A stretch of 58,567 nucleotides of DNA from Bacteroidales bacterium. Its GTDB lineage: Bacteria; Bacteroidota; Bacteroidia; Bacteroidales; Muribaculaceae. The stretch is taken from assembly GCA_030524765.1 (NCBI GenBank), contig JAUNGA010000003.1, forward strand, positions 14,439 to 73,005, written 5' to 3'. Under the pieces are notes generated by a model. The model worked only from the letters and a program-made list of their open reading frames with translations, was not told the origin of the DNA and did not search any database. Made by a program: the position numbers and the translations under genes. Below are positions 33,292-42,557 of this stretch, one piece after another (within the stretch, counting starts at the first letter, position 1; the number at the start of each line of letters is the position of its first letter).

Positions 33292-34797
33292 CTATAGATC
33301 CACGTTTAATGGTAGCGGATGAAGAAGTATGTCAATAGATGAATAGTTAGGATAATACCACGCGAGCCGTTTGCCTGTAGATGGTTCGACAAATGGAACG
33401 GTATAGAATTCGCGTTGAGATGTACCTTTGCCATAGTCGACATTGAATAAGACGATGTCAGGAGAGTCGGTCAATGCAGGACCAACAAGAATACCGTCTC
33501 GGTTCTCTATCATTGCCGATCCAGGAATAAAGACTGATGATTTATAATTTACTGCTGATTTCGGTATGGTCATGATAGGCATTCCATCAAAACCGTAGAA
33601 CCGATTGAAGACATTTACATTGCCATAATGTGCCAGTAGTCCGTAATAGGGCTTTTGTAGGCAGATGTAAGGGGAGTCCTCACGTAATGTCATGCCGACG
33701 AAGTGTGGCTCTGATGGTTGTGCACGGTATGCCTCAATAGCCTGTCGCGTTTCGCGGTTTATCTTTATTGCAATGTAGTCTACAAAAATCAAGTGAATAA
33801 ATATTATAGCATTGATTAAGGCGAGTATAATCATACCGGATCGTCTGGAACACCTGAAACCCTTAAGATTTGCCCACAAATAGACAGAGCTCAGGCATGC
33901 AAGAGTAATTCCGAGTGAACCTGAGCGTGGACCAGTCGGAAACATCAGCATCATTATAGTGCCCAAGAGAGATAAGGCGGCTCCGGCTGCTACATGTGAA
34001 TCCATGCAAATATGGCGATATTCTTTCTTGGTGACCATGAACAGCCATGTAAGTACGAAAACTACAGTCGGAATAGCGAATGGATATAATATTGCTGATC
34101 GGTTTTCGAAATAAGCCCAAGTATTATTGAGGAATCCCGGTGATACTATAAGATAAAGTGTACCTATGAGGAGGCCTGTGAGATTTAAGATGTTATATCT
34201 GGTACGCATGTCGCGATACAGCATAAGAAGGCCTGCTATCGTTATAGTGAGGGGTATGCCGAAACCCTCATGCCAGACTGCTACGATTAAACCGACTAAA
34301 AAAGATTGCCATGCCTTGAGATGTGTGTTATACCAGTTGAATATACATATAAGCGCCAATGCGGTAGCCCACAGATAGTTTAGCTGGAAGTTTATCAGAT
34401 ATAGCTGATCGATCCATGGGAAGAATACAATTATTGATGCTGTCCACAAGGATGCGGTTATAGGTTTGTTCTGTAGGGAAGCCCATTTTATACCTATGTA
34501 AAATACTGTTGCAAGGGCGATCATTGATATGATGCCTGGAATGGCTCTGGGCAATACTGCAATCAAAATCATTATGACGTTTGCCAGCCTTGGATTATCG
34601 TTATAGTAACGGTAGCTGACAGATTCGCAGACACTATGCCACCAATCGCCGTTTCCATTGAGTATCATATCGCGGAATGGCATCATATAGCCGAGGTCGT
34701 CGCTGAGAGGCGGCATTGCTATAAAACCAATCCCGGCCAGAAATGCAGTGATGGCCGGCAATATCATCCAACTATATTGTCGCAGAATTCGGTTCAT
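33292..34797 (-). CDS. DUF6056-family polytopic membrane protein (- copy)
   Basis: 501 aa and about eleven TM helices plus a C-terminal soluble domain. Divergent paralogue of the converging + strand gene: LSDDLGY after TM1, DNPRLANV near 68, LNYLWA near 135, AVWHEGFGIP near 170, GPRSGSLG near 290. The C-terminal domain contains short AT-coded beta strands (SAVNYKSSVFIPG). Also AT-rich relative to neighbours. It is transcribed from a consensus promoter just beyond the terminator of the peptidoglycan operon. Possible GT-C-like transferase for a surface glycan; function not established. Confidence 0.76.
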   Translation of the reverse strand: MNRILRQYSWMILPAITAFLAGIGFIAMPPLSDDLGYMMPFRDMILNGNGDWWHSVCESVSYRYYNDNPRLANVIMILIAVLPRAIPGIISMIALATVFYIGIKWASLQNKPITASLWTASIIVFFPWIDQLYLINFQLNYLWATALALICIFNWYNTHLKAWQSFLVGLIVAVWHEGFGIPLTITIAGLLMLYRDMRTRYNILNLTGLLIGTLYLIVSPGFLNNTWAYFENRSAILYPFAIPTVVFVLTWLFMVTKKEYRHICMDSHVAAGAALSLLGTIMMLMFPTGPRSGSLGITLACLSSVYLWANLKGFRCSRRSGMIILALINAIIFIHLIFVDYIAIKINRETRQAIEAYRAQPSEPHFVGMTLREDSPYICLQKPYYGLLAHYGNVNVFNRFYGFDGMPIMTIPKSAVNYKSSVFIPGSAMIENRDGILVGPALTDSPDIVLFNVDYGKGTSQREFYTVPFVEPSTGKRLAWYYPNYSSIDILLHPLPLNVDL

Positions 34798-34820
34798 TAC
34801 GATAATTTGACAGATTGTGA

Positions 34821-34852
34821 CAAAATTACAAAATAATTAAAGACAAACCAAA
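34821..34852 (-). promoter_or_regulatory. Promoter of the - strand DUF6056 gene
   Basis: Minus-strand TTTG (34852-34849), a 20-bp spacer and TAATTTTG (34828-34821), 23 nt before the ATG at 34797. Confidence 0.8.
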
Positions 34853-34855
34853 AGT

Positions 34856-34897
34856 ACATAAGCCACAATATCCCGAAAGAGTTATTGTGGCTTATGT
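34856..34897 (-). terminator. Terminator of the peptidoglycan-salvage operon
   Basis: A perfect 15-bp stem (34856-34870 with 34883-34897), a 12-nt loop, then TACTTTTGGTTTGTCTTT on the minus strand. It lies 18 bp past the last gene and 4 bp before the -33 of the next transcription unit. Confidence 0.88.
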
Positions 34898-34915
34898 GTC
34901 TGCGGGGCGGTTACG

Positions 34916-35593
34916 TCACTCGCGTACGTAGGGGAGGATGATATCGCGCCATATGAGGTAGCCGGGGGCAAGCAAATGCAGCCCGTCGTTTGTGAGGTCG
35001 GCACGTAGATTGCCGTCGGCATCGCAGAAGGCGGGATGCAGGTTGATCCATGTGGCGCCTTTGGCTTTGACCATCGGCTCGATGAGACTATTGATCCGGC
35101 GTATGGTATCTTCTTTACCTGCCATGAGTCTGTAGCGGCCAAAACTATTGTTGACGGGCAGCATCGACTGTACGTACAGTCGTGTGTCAGGGGTTGCCTC
35201 GCGTATATAGTCGACGAGCTCGCCTATGGCGGTGGCTATCGAGTCGGCAGAGAGATCATGACTGACATCGTTAGCTCCGGCCAACAGGAAAATCTTGGCG
35301 GGCTTGCCGGCGACCACCGAGCCTATGCGCTCGCGGATACCTTCGACGATGTCGCCGTTGATGCCGCGGTTGACAACATTGGGCATGCCGAGCAACTCGT
35401 GCCATTCGCAGCCGTGAGTAAGGCTATTGCCGAGAAAAACGATGGTTGTCGAGTCGACGCCGAGTGCATCGAAGAGCGATGCCCGCTGGTAGTAGAGTTC
35501 GCCGTATTTTGGCTTGTCGGGCACGTTTTCGGCAGATATGCTTGTCATGGCTGTGGCGAGCATTGCGATGACGATAAGGAAGTGGCGCAGCAT
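34916..35593 (-). CDS. Secreted SGNH/GDSL hydrolase
   Basis: 225 aa from the ATG at 35593, one nt after the murQ stop; it gives a signal peptide (MLRHFLIVIAMLATAMTSISA), whereas the longer frame to 35743 lies inside murQ. The four SGNH blocks are present: GNSLTHG (Ser, about 53-59), the GINGD Gly block (about 75-79), GANDV (Asn, about 104) and DGLHL with the catalytic Asp/His (about 205). It should remove acyl or acetyl groups outside the cytoplasm. As last gene of the salvage operon a plausible substrate is O-acetylated muramic acid or another PG ester, an inference from context. Confidence 0.88.
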   Translation of the reverse strand: MLRHFLIVIAMLATAMTSISAENVPDKPKYGELYYQRASLFDALGVDSTTIVFLGNSLTHGCEWHELLGMPNVVNRGINGDIVEGIRERIGSVVAGKPAKIFLLAGANDVSHDLSADSIATAIGELVDYIREATPDTRLYVQSMLPVNNSFGRYRLMAGKEDTIRRINSLIEPMVKAKGATWINLHPAFCDADGNLRADLTNDGLHLLAPGYLIWRDIILPYVRE

Positions 35594-35594
35594 A

Positions 35595-36428
35595 TCAGTT
35601 TTCTTTGAGCGTTTCGCCCTCGCGATAAGCGTCAACGGCTGCTTTGACCGATCCGTGCATGAGCAGTTGACGTTTGGCCTCATCGTATGGCAGGCCGAGT
35701 TCGTCGATGACCATGCGTGTGCCACGGTCGACGAGCTTGGCATTGGTGAGTTGCATATTGACCATTTTGTTGCCTTTCACGCGTCCCATCTGTATCATTA
35801 CCGAGGTGGTGATCATGTTGCAGATCATCTTCTGGCCGGTGCCTGATTTCATGCGCGACGATCCTGTGACATACTCGGGACCTACCACCATCTCTATAGC
35901 GATGTCAGCAGCCTCGCTGACAGGGGCGTCGGGGTTTGAGGTTATGGCAGCAGTGAGTATGCCATGCTCGCGGCAGTCATTCAGCGCGCCTATCACGTAG
36001 GGGGTAGTGCCTGATGCGGCGATGCCTATGACCGTGTCTTTGTCATTGATATTGAATTTCTGCAGGTCTTTCCATCCTTGATGTTCGTCGTCCTCGGCGT
36101 TCTCGACGGCATTGCGGAGTGCGGTGTCTCCACCGGCTATCAAACCGATGACCCATGATGGATCCATGCCGAATGTGGGTGGAATCTCAGATGCGTCGAG
36201 CACGCCGAGTCGTCCCGATGTTCCGGCACCGATATAGAATATGCGTCCGCCACGTTTCATGCGTCCGACAATACGTGTGACGAGTTGTTCGATCTGAGGC
36301 AGGGCCTTCTCGACGGCGAAAGCCACCTTTTTGTCTTCGTTGTTTATATCGCGCAGGATCTCGCCTACCGATTTTTTCTCAAGGTCGCTGTATAGCGACG
36401 GTTGTTCGCTGATTTTTACAAATGCCAT
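35595..36428 (-). CDS. murQ: N-acetylmuramic acid 6-phosphate etherase
   Basis: 277 aa, slightly shorter than the about 300 aa E. coli enzyme. The SIS fold shows GGRIFYIGAGTSGRLGVLDA (key residues GAGTSGRLG), then SEIPPTFG with a conserved Glu, NAVENAEDD (second acidic site), GIAASGTTPYV and TGSSRMKSGTGQKM. It cleaves the lactyl ether of MurNAc-6-P to give GlcNAc-6-P and D-lactate in the cytosol. It lies between the kinase gene (27 bp) and the SGNH hydrolase gene (1 bp), and a D-lactate dehydrogenase-like gene is in the same operon. Confidence 0.97.
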   Translation of the reverse strand: MAFVKISEQPSLYSDLEKKSVGEILRDINNEDKKVAFAVEKALPQIEQLVTRIVGRMKRGGRIFYIGAGTSGRLGVLDASEIPPTFGMDPSWVIGLIAGGDTALRNAVENAEDDEHQGWKDLQKFNINDKDTVIGIAASGTTPYVIGALNDCREHGILTAAITSNPDAPVSEAADIAIEMVVGPEYVTGSSRMKSGTGQKMICNMITTSVMIQMGRVKGNKMVNMQLTNAKLVDRGTRMVIDELGLPYDEAKRQLLMHGSVKAAVDAYREGETLKEN

Positions 36429-36455
36429 GATTTGCAGCAGGTTTATGTTATAAGG

Positions 36456-37298
36456 TTATGCAGTGTGAAATTTGATGAGACCCTGCATAGGGCTTTTGAT
36501 GATAGTGCCGATGTGGCAATCGCACTGAGCGGCGGCTTCGGCAAGTACTTCGCGGAAGTAGTAGGCTATCGAACCGATGAAGTTTATGTCAAGGTCGCGG
36601 TAGCCGGGATATTGGGCGATGTTGCGTATAAAGAATGAACGGAACGAGTTGAGCACCAGCCGATGTATCTGAGGCTGATCGATATTCTCGAGCAGGAAGG
36701 GCGTCAGCGAGGCCATAAACCGGTTGGCCTGTGGCTCTTTGTAGACACGACGTATGATCGTGAGCCTGTCGAGGTCGTACTGCTTGAGAAATTTCTCGCT
36801 CAATGCCGGGGACAGCTGATTTTTGAGCACGTCGCCGAGCAACAGTTTGCCAAGCACGGCACCGGAACCTTCGTCACCGAGTATATATCCCAGCGGCGAG
36901 ACGTTGTCGCGTATCTCCGAGCCGTCGTAATAGCACGAGTTCGATCCTGTGCCCATGATGCAGGCGATGCCGGGCCGGCGGCCGCATAGGGCACGGGCGG
37001 CGGCAAGCAGGTCGGTGTGTACCTCGACAGTAGCGGCAGAGGGAATGTTGGCTCTGATGGCCCGCTCGACATTGCCGCATACCTCGGGAGAGATGCAGCC
37101 AGCTCCGTAGAAATATACAGCCTCGGGCGTAAAGCCGGCCAGCTCGGGCATGAGTTCGTCGGCGAGGCGAGCCCGTATCTCTTCCTCGGTGAGCATCACG
37201 GCGTTGATGCCGGTTGTGAAGGTTTGTTTTACGACTTTACCGTCGTCGAGCAGACACCAGTCGATCTTGGTGCTGCCGCAATCTGCAATCAGTATCAT
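36456..37298 (-). CDS. BadF/BadG-type amino-sugar kinase (MurK-like)
   Basis: 280 aa. ASKHA-fold motifs: DCGSTKIDWCL (phosphate 1) at the N-terminus, TGINAVMLTEEEI, FYGAGC near 88, ACIMGTGSNSCYY (phosphate 2) near 116-128, and GYILGDEGSGAVLGK (adenosine) near 138-152. These belong to the N-acetylglucosamine/N-acetylmuramic acid kinase group. The start overlaps the stop of the NagX-like gene by 4 bp and murQ follows, as in the described MurNAc catabolic cluster of Tannerella, where MurK phosphorylates MurNAc at O6. GlcNAc may also be a substrate. Confidence 0.9.
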   Translation of the reverse strand: MILIADCGSTKIDWCLLDDGKVVKQTFTTGINAVMLTEEEIRARLADELMPELAGFTPEAVYFYGAGCISPEVCGNVERAIRANIPSAATVEVHTDLLAAARALCGRRPGIACIMGTGSNSCYYDGSEIRDNVSPLGYILGDEGSGAVLGKLLLGDVLKNQLSPALSEKFLKQYDLDRLTIIRRVYKEPQANRFMASLTPFLLENIDQPQIHRLVLNSFRSFFIRNIAQYPGYRDLDINFIGSIAYYFREVLAEAAAQCDCHIGTIIKSPMQGLIKFHTA

Positions 37299-38470
37299 AT
37301 CTTGATGTATATTTTTTTCTTATATAGTATGTAGCCGACACACCAGTTGACGAGTACAAACAGCAGGGCAAAGATGAGTGACGCAAGAGTGGCGTCGTCG
37401 CAGCATATAGGCAATAGAATGCCCTCGTAGATCCATCCTTTGATTGAGATCATGCCTGACTCGACTCCGCTCCAGGGAATACGCACAGTGCCGATGATGA
37501 TTGATAGAATTGCTCCGAGACAGTACATGAACAGGGGATTGATGCCGAATGCCTCGAAGAACCGACACCATCGGCGATAGCCCTTTATGTCGATAATCCA
37601 GATGAGCAGGCCGAGGAAACTCGCTGCAAGACCGCAGGTGGTGAGAACGAATGTCGGTGACCATATTTTTTTGTTGATCGGCAGACCGAATGACAGCAGA
37701 AATCCGCTGAACGTAAGGATTGTGCCGACGATAAACAGGCGGTTGATGCGCAGTGTGTTGTCTTTGGTCGAGGTAATCATCGAGCCGCAGACAAAGCCAA
37801 TGAGCATGTGTGCGATCGACGGCAGGGTGCTGAGCAGACCCTCGGGGTCGAATTTGAGCCGTACGCCGCCTACAGTGTCGGCATACATGTGATCGGCACC
37901 GAGCACCCGGTGGTCGATAACCGATATGATGTTGTTGTCGGCAAATTCGAATCCGTTGCCCGACAACAGCAATACGGTGTAGACGACAAGCAGCAGGGCG
38001 ATGAACCACGGCAGTGACCTGTGGTTGATCCATAGCGCCACGAGCGAGCCTACGCCATAGCAGATCGCCAGACGTGGCATGACACCGAGAATGCGTATGT
38101 GATCGAAGTTGAGCACTGCCTCCCAGAACGTCTTCTCGTTGAGGATGCCCCGCAGGAAGAGTCCGAACCATGCTATGAACATGCCTATTAGAAATATTAC
38201 GACCGTGCGGCGCAGTATTTTGCAATAGGTGGGCCACGAGCCGCTGAAGTTGTATTTGCGCAGCGAGAAGTAGGTAGAGATACCCATTATGAACATAAAG
38301 AACGGGAAGACCAGGTCGGTGGGTGTCAGCCCGTTCCATTCGGCATGTTCGAGCGGAGCGTAGATGTGCCCCCACGATCCTGGGTTGTTTACCAGGATCA
38401 TGCCTGCGATGGTGATGCCCCGCAGGATATCGAGGGCAAGCAGTCTTGATGTTTTTGCTTTTTCAGCCAT
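37295..38470 (-). CDS. Membrane acyltransferase, NagX/HGSNAT-like (DUF5009)
   Basis: 391 aa from the ATG at 38470; the longer frame lies within the dehydrogenase gene. About ten TM helices. RLLALDILRGITIAGMILVNNPGSW at the N-terminus (key residues: D13, RG, NNPG) and PTDLVFPFFMFIMG are diagnostic of the heparan-alpha-glucosaminide N-acetyltransferase/NagX group, which uses cytosolic acetyl-CoA to acetylate amino-sugars across the membrane. ATGA overlap with the kinase gene. Within a PG-salvage operon it may re-acetylate glucosamine or muramic residues or take part in their uptake; this is an inference. Confidence 0.88.
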   Translation of the reverse strand: MAEKAKTSRLLALDILRGITIAGMILVNNPGSWGHIYAPLEHAEWNGLTPTDLVFPFFMFIMGISTYFSLRKYNFSGSWPTYCKILRRTVVIFLIGMFIAWFGLFLRGILNEKTFWEAVLNFDHIRILGVMPRLAICYGVGSLVALWINHRSLPWFIALLLVVYTVLLLSGNGFEFADNNIISVIDHRVLGADHMYADTVGGVRLKFDPEGLLSTLPSIAHMLIGFVCGSMITSTKDNTLRINRLFIVGTILTFSGFLLSFGLPINKKIWSPTFVLTTCGLAASFLGLLIWIIDIKGYRRWCRFFEAFGINPLFMYCLGAILSIIIGTVRIPWSGVESGMISIKGWIYEGILLPICCDDATLASLIFALLFVLVNWCVGYILYKKKIYIKI

Positions 38471-38501
38471 GTGCGTGATGTGACGATTGGTTTGAGTTGG
38501 A

Positions 38502-41318
38502 TCAGGCCGGCGAGGTGCATTCGTCGACGAGATAGACGATCGATTTGTATGAAATGCCACTGTTGTGTGTGAGGCCGATCTCGCATGTGCGCGAGTTTGA
38601 GTATCCGGCTTTTACACCTGCCTTGTCGAGCGCCGGACGCAGCTTGCGCAGCGCCCATCGGTTCAATTCGGGAAGGTTAAAGCCCTTGTCGCCGGCAAAT
38701 CCGCAGCATCCGACCTCGGCCGGTACGGTCACTGAGGTCGAGCAGCGCCCGGCAAGAGCTACGATTGTATCGCCCAGGCCCATGCGACGCGTCGAGCAGG
38801 TGATGTGTACGGCCACAGGGGTATCGGTGGGGGTAAAACGCAAATGTGGCACAAGGAAGCGCTCGATAAACTCTGCCGGTTCGTAAAGCTGCATCGACTT
38901 GATGTGGTCGCGCATGCGGTGCAGACAGGGACTCTGATCGCACAGCACGGGGTATCGTCCATTGTCAGATGCCTTTATCAGTGCTTGCTCGAGTTTCGCA
39001 GTCATGTTGTCGGCGATGTCGGGCATGCCTTTGCTCTCCCATATCATACCGCAGCACAGTGCATCAAGTCCATCGGGAAAAATGACTTCGTAACCGGCCT
39101 TGTGGCACAGGTTGACCATAGTGTCGACCAGTGGGGCGATCTCTTTGCCTTTCTCGCGTGTGACGCCCATGGCACGGTTGATACACGAGGGGAAATAGAC
39201 CACTTTTCGTTCAGACGGCTGTTGCGGTGTCTTGACAGTCTTGTCGGGCGAGTAGGGTGCCGGCAGAGATTCTGTCCACAGTGGCAGGCCGACGGCATGC
39301 ATGCCGCGGCCGATAGTGTCGACTGCTTTGTCGCCCAATATGCGGTGAGCCAGATCGGCGGCACCAAGGGCGATACGCAGGCCTTTTGATATACCCGTGA
39401 GATGGCGGGCGGCAAACAATCCTGACTTGTATCCGAGTGATCCCTCGGGGATGGCCTCGCGGCGTAAGATGTGGATTAGATCGCCGGTGTTTATGCCCAT
39501 CGGACAGGATGTGCTGCACAGTCCGTCTCCTGCGCATGAGTCTATGCCGGGATGTTTGAACTGGGCTGAAAGTTTGTCGGCCATCGCCGCATCGTCGGCA
39601 TTGCCTGTCGAGCGCAGACGCGATATCTCGCGTGTGACAACGACTCTCTGCCGGGCAGAGAGTGTGAATCCGCAGCTGACACAGTTGACCTCGCAGAATC
39701 CACACTCGATGCATTTGTCGACAACCGGATAGGTGGGTGCGAGGGGCTTGAGATCCTTGATGAAACACTCGGGATCGTCGTTGAAGATCACTCCCTGATT
39801 CAGAATGCCGTCGGGATCGAATGCGTCTTTGATGCGGCGCATGATATTCCATGCCTTGTCGCCCCACTCGCGTCGCACAAACGGTGCCATGTTGCGTCCA
39901 ACGCCGTGCTCGGCCTTGAGCGAGCCGTCGTATCGGTCGACGACCAGATGCTCGATGGCCTGCATCATATTGCGATAGCGGTCGATATCGGCCTTGGTGT
40001 CGAAAGACTGCGAGATGACAAAGTGATAGTTGCCCTCGAGAGCGTGGCCGTAGATGCATGCGTCAGGGTAGCCTGAGTCGTTGAGCAGTTTGACAAGCTC
40101 GACTGTTGCCGTGGGGAGGTCTTCGATATAAAAAGCGATGTCTTCGATCAGTGCTGTCGTGCCCGAGGGGCGGGTGCCGCCGACTGCGGGGAATATGCCC
40201 GATCGCAGTCCCCACCAGTGGCCGGTCTCGGCCGGGTCGGTAGAGAAGTGCGCCGGTTTGTAAAGCCTGAACTGATTGATGACGGCCATTATTGCGTCGA
40301 TCTTGTCGTTTAGCTCGGCGGCGGTGTCGGCCTTGGTGTCAAGCAGTAGCGCTGTCAGTCCGGTGCCGGTGGTGTCGTGTACGGCCTCGAGTGATTTGCG
40401 GTCAAGCATCTCGCAACTGTAGACCGGTGCACCCTTTTTGAGAGCCACCACGCACCGGCATGCCTCGGCCATATCGTCGAAATAGAGCATCGCCGACGCC
40501 GTGTAGGGATAGAGGTGCGATGTCTCAAGTGTGGCCCGGCTGAGGAATCCGAGTGTGCCCTCGCTGCCCACCATGCAGTGGGCGATTATGTCAAAGGGAT
40601 CGTCGTAGGTGACAAATGGCAACAGGTTGAGACCTGTGACGTTTTTGATCGAGTATTTATGGCGTATACGCCGTGTGAGCTCACGGTCGGCTCTGATGAG
40701 ATCGCGGATGTCACAGATCTCGGTGAGCATGCGTGGATGGGTCTTGGCGAAGGCTGCGCGCGACTCGGCATCGGCGGTATCGAGCACGGTGCCGTCGGCG
40801 AGTACGATGCGCATGGTGCGCAGTATCTTGTCACTGTTGGCGTGAGTGCCGCAGTTCATGCCTGAGGCATTGTTGATGATTATGCCTCCGACCATGGCCG
40901 ACCGTTTAGACGCCGGGTCGGGCGCAAAGATTCGTCCGAATGGTGCGAGAATCTCGTTGACCCTTGCGCCGACGATGCCAGGCTCAAGGGTTATGGCAGA
41001 TGCATCGCCGGAGATCTCATAGTACTCCCAGCCCTTACCGGCGACGATCAGCACTGAGTCTGTGATCGACTGGCCCGACAGACTTGTGCCGGCGGCACGG
41101 AATGTCACAGGTACGAAATTGGCTGTGGCTGCCTTGAGCAGCCGCGAGATCTCGTTCTCGTCGGCCGCACGCACCACAATGCGCGGGATCTTGCGGTAGA
41201 AACTTGCATCGGTGCCCCATGCCAGCCGCCGCAGCTCGTCGGTGTAGATGCGGTCGGCGGGGATAAAGGCGCGTATGTCCTTGAGAAATTCGTCGTGTCG
41301 GGGTGAGGGAGCGGTCAT
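38502..41318 (-). CDS. FAD/Fe-S D-lactate dehydrogenase-type oxidoreductase (GlcD-GlpC fusion)
   Basis: 938 aa. FAD-binding type 4 domain (about 35-260; VTFRAAGTSLSGQS, GGIIINNASGMNCGTHANSD), FAD-linked oxidase C-terminal domain (about 265-520; ALEGNYHFVIS, KAEHGVGRNMAPF), a ferredoxin module with CIECGFCEVNC (about 550) and CAGDGLCSTSCP (about 600), and a C-terminal CCG region (FPSCINR, ALCCGMIWES, HITCSTRRMG, VGCCGFAGDKG). This is the layout of the large D-lactate/D-2-hydroxyglutarate dehydrogenases that feed electrons into quinones. Since MurQ in the same operon releases D-lactate, that is the likely substrate (inference). 3 bp after namZ. Confidence 0.92.
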   Translation of the reverse strand: MTAPSPRHDEFLKDIRAFIPADRIYTDELRRLAWGTDASFYRKIPRIVVRAADENEISRLLKAATANFVPVTFRAAGTSLSGQSITDSVLIVAGKGWEYYEISGDASAITLEPGIVGARVNEILAPFGRIFAPDPASKRSAMVGGIIINNASGMNCGTHANSDKILRTMRIVLADGTVLDTADAESRAAFAKTHPRMLTEICDIRDLIRADRELTRRIRHKYSIKNVTGLNLLPFVTYDDPFDIIAHCMVGSEGTLGFLSRATLETSHLYPYTASAMLYFDDMAEACRCVVALKKGAPVYSCEMLDRKSLEAVHDTTGTGLTALLLDTKADTAAELNDKIDAIMAVINQFRLYKPAHFSTDPAETGHWWGLRSGIFPAVGGTRPSGTTALIEDIAFYIEDLPTATVELVKLLNDSGYPDACIYGHALEGNYHFVISQSFDTKADIDRYRNMMQAIEHLVVDRYDGSLKAEHGVGRNMAPFVRREWGDKAWNIMRRIKDAFDPDGILNQGVIFNDDPECFIKDLKPLAPTYPVVDKCIECGFCEVNCVSCGFTLSARQRVVVTREISRLRSTGNADDAAMADKLSAQFKHPGIDSCAGDGLCSTSCPMGINTGDLIHILRREAIPEGSLGYKSGLFAARHLTGISKGLRIALGAADLAHRILGDKAVDTIGRGMHAVGLPLWTESLPAPYSPDKTVKTPQQPSERKVVYFPSCINRAMGVTREKGKEIAPLVDTMVNLCHKAGYEVIFPDGLDALCCGMIWESKGMPDIADNMTAKLEQALIKASDNGRYPVLCDQSPCLHRMRDHIKSMQLYEPAEFIERFLVPHLRFTPTDTPVAVHITCSTRRMGLGDTIVALAGRCSTSVTVPAEVGCCGFAGDKGFNLPELNRWALRKLRPALDKAGVKAGYSNSRTCEIGLTHNSGISYKSIVYLVDECTSPA

Positions 41319-41321
41319 AGT

Positions 41322-42551
41322 TTATTCGTATATATAATATTTGGACGATGCGGCGCGGAAAGGCTCGACGTCTTTGTTCCAGTAGTCGATAATGTCGTCT
41401 ACACGGTGGTTGCGAGAGAACCGGCGGCGTATCTCTTTGCTGCCGGTGACCTTGTCAAACATATTGAAGCGGGCTTTGTCGGCTGTCTCGAAAGCCTTAT
41501 GGTCAGGATACATGTCGGCCAGCTCCTGCATCACATAGAACTGGGTGAGTGACAGCGGAGCCTTGTGGCGATCGGTGACATATACCTCGACACCCTGCAG
41601 GTTCTCGCCTTTGCCGAAACCGTAGAAAGGTTTGATATGTATGGGGCGGAACATCAGGCCGGGCAACTTGAGCGAGTTGAGACGACGGGCCAGCTCGTCG
41701 GCATTGACCCACGAGGCACAAAACAGCTTGAATGGCTCGGTATAACCGACGCCAATGTTCATGTAATTGATCTCGCCCATGATACCCGACAGGGGGTAAA
41801 GCGCGGCGGTCTCCGGAGTAGGGATATGCGGCGAGGGGAGCACCCAGGGCATCCCGGTCTCGCGGAAATCCATGTCGCGTGTCCAACCCTGCATTGGTAT
41901 AACGGTCAGATCGACCTTAAGGTTGTCGCCTATGAGGCCCTCGCCGTTGAGATACTGTGCGAGCTCGCCGGGAGTGAGTCCGTATATGTAGGGGATGGGA
42001 AACTGGCTGACAAACGAGTAGCACGAGTCTTCGACCACGTTGCCCTCGATCTTGTTGCCGCCTACGGGGTTCGGCCGGTCGAGCACCATGAACTGCTTGC
42101 CGAGCTCGGCGCAGGCTTCCATGGCCAGACCCATAGTAGAGATGAACGTGAACGACCGGCAGCCTATGTCCTGAATGTCATATATGAGCACGTCCACGTC
42201 TTTGAGCATCTCGGGGGTGGGCTTGCGGCTTTTGCCGTATATAGAGTAGACGGTGACGCCTGTGGCCGGATCGACAAAATTGTCGACGTGGTCGCCGGCA
42301 TGCACATCGCCGCGCACACCATGCTCTGGTGCATATAAGCCGGTGAGTGTGACTCCCGGTGCCTCGTGCAGAATGTCGATGGTCGACCGCAGTGAGTTGT
42401 CGACGCCTGTCGGATTGGTGATGAGTCCGACACGTTTGCCTTGCAGAGGTGCGAAATCCATGTCGCGCAGCACCTCGATGCCGGGTTTTACCTGTGCTGA
42501 GGCCACTGTGACGGCCAGAGCCGCGAGAGCCGATAATATAGTTTTTTTCAT
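41322..42551 (-). CDS. namZ: Exo-beta-N-acetylmuramidase NamZ (DUF1343)
   Basis: 409 aa with a signal peptide (MKKTILSALAALAVTVASA). Family motifs: GLITNPTGVD near 42-51, GLYAPEHGVRGD near 72-83, YGKSRKPT, DIQDIGCRSFTFISTM near 125-140, DRPNPVGG near 158 and PSPHIPTPETA near 243. DUF1343 proteins characterised in Bacillus and Tannerella cleave MurNAc from the non-reducing end of PG-derived glycans. It would supply MurNAc in the periplasm for the AmpG-type permease gene located 6 bp upstream. Confidence 0.94.
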   Translation of the reverse strand: MKKTILSALAALAVTVASAQVKPGIEVLRDMDFAPLQGKRVGLITNPTGVDNSLRSTIDILHEAPGVTLTGLYAPEHGVRGDVHAGDHVDNFVDPATGVTVYSIYGKSRKPTPEMLKDVDVLIYDIQDIGCRSFTFISTMGLAMEACAELGKQFMVLDRPNPVGGNKIEGNVVEDSCYSFVSQFPIPYIYGLTPGELAQYLNGEGLIGDNLKVDLTVIPMQGWTRDMDFRETGMPWVLPSPHIPTPETAALYPLSGIMGEINYMNIGVGYTEPFKLFCASWVNADELARRLNSLKLPGLMFRPIHIKPFYGFGKGENLQGVEVYVTDRHKAPLSLTQFYVMQELADMYPDHKAFETADKARFNMFDKVTGSKEIRRRFSRNHRVDDIIDYWNKDVEPFRAASSKYYIYE

Positions 42552-42557
42552 GAGTTG

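Noticed and set aside
37320-38375. Alternative long frame over the NagX-like gene
   Set aside because: Same-strand shadow frame without TM segments; the overlapping frame has clear helices and the family motif.
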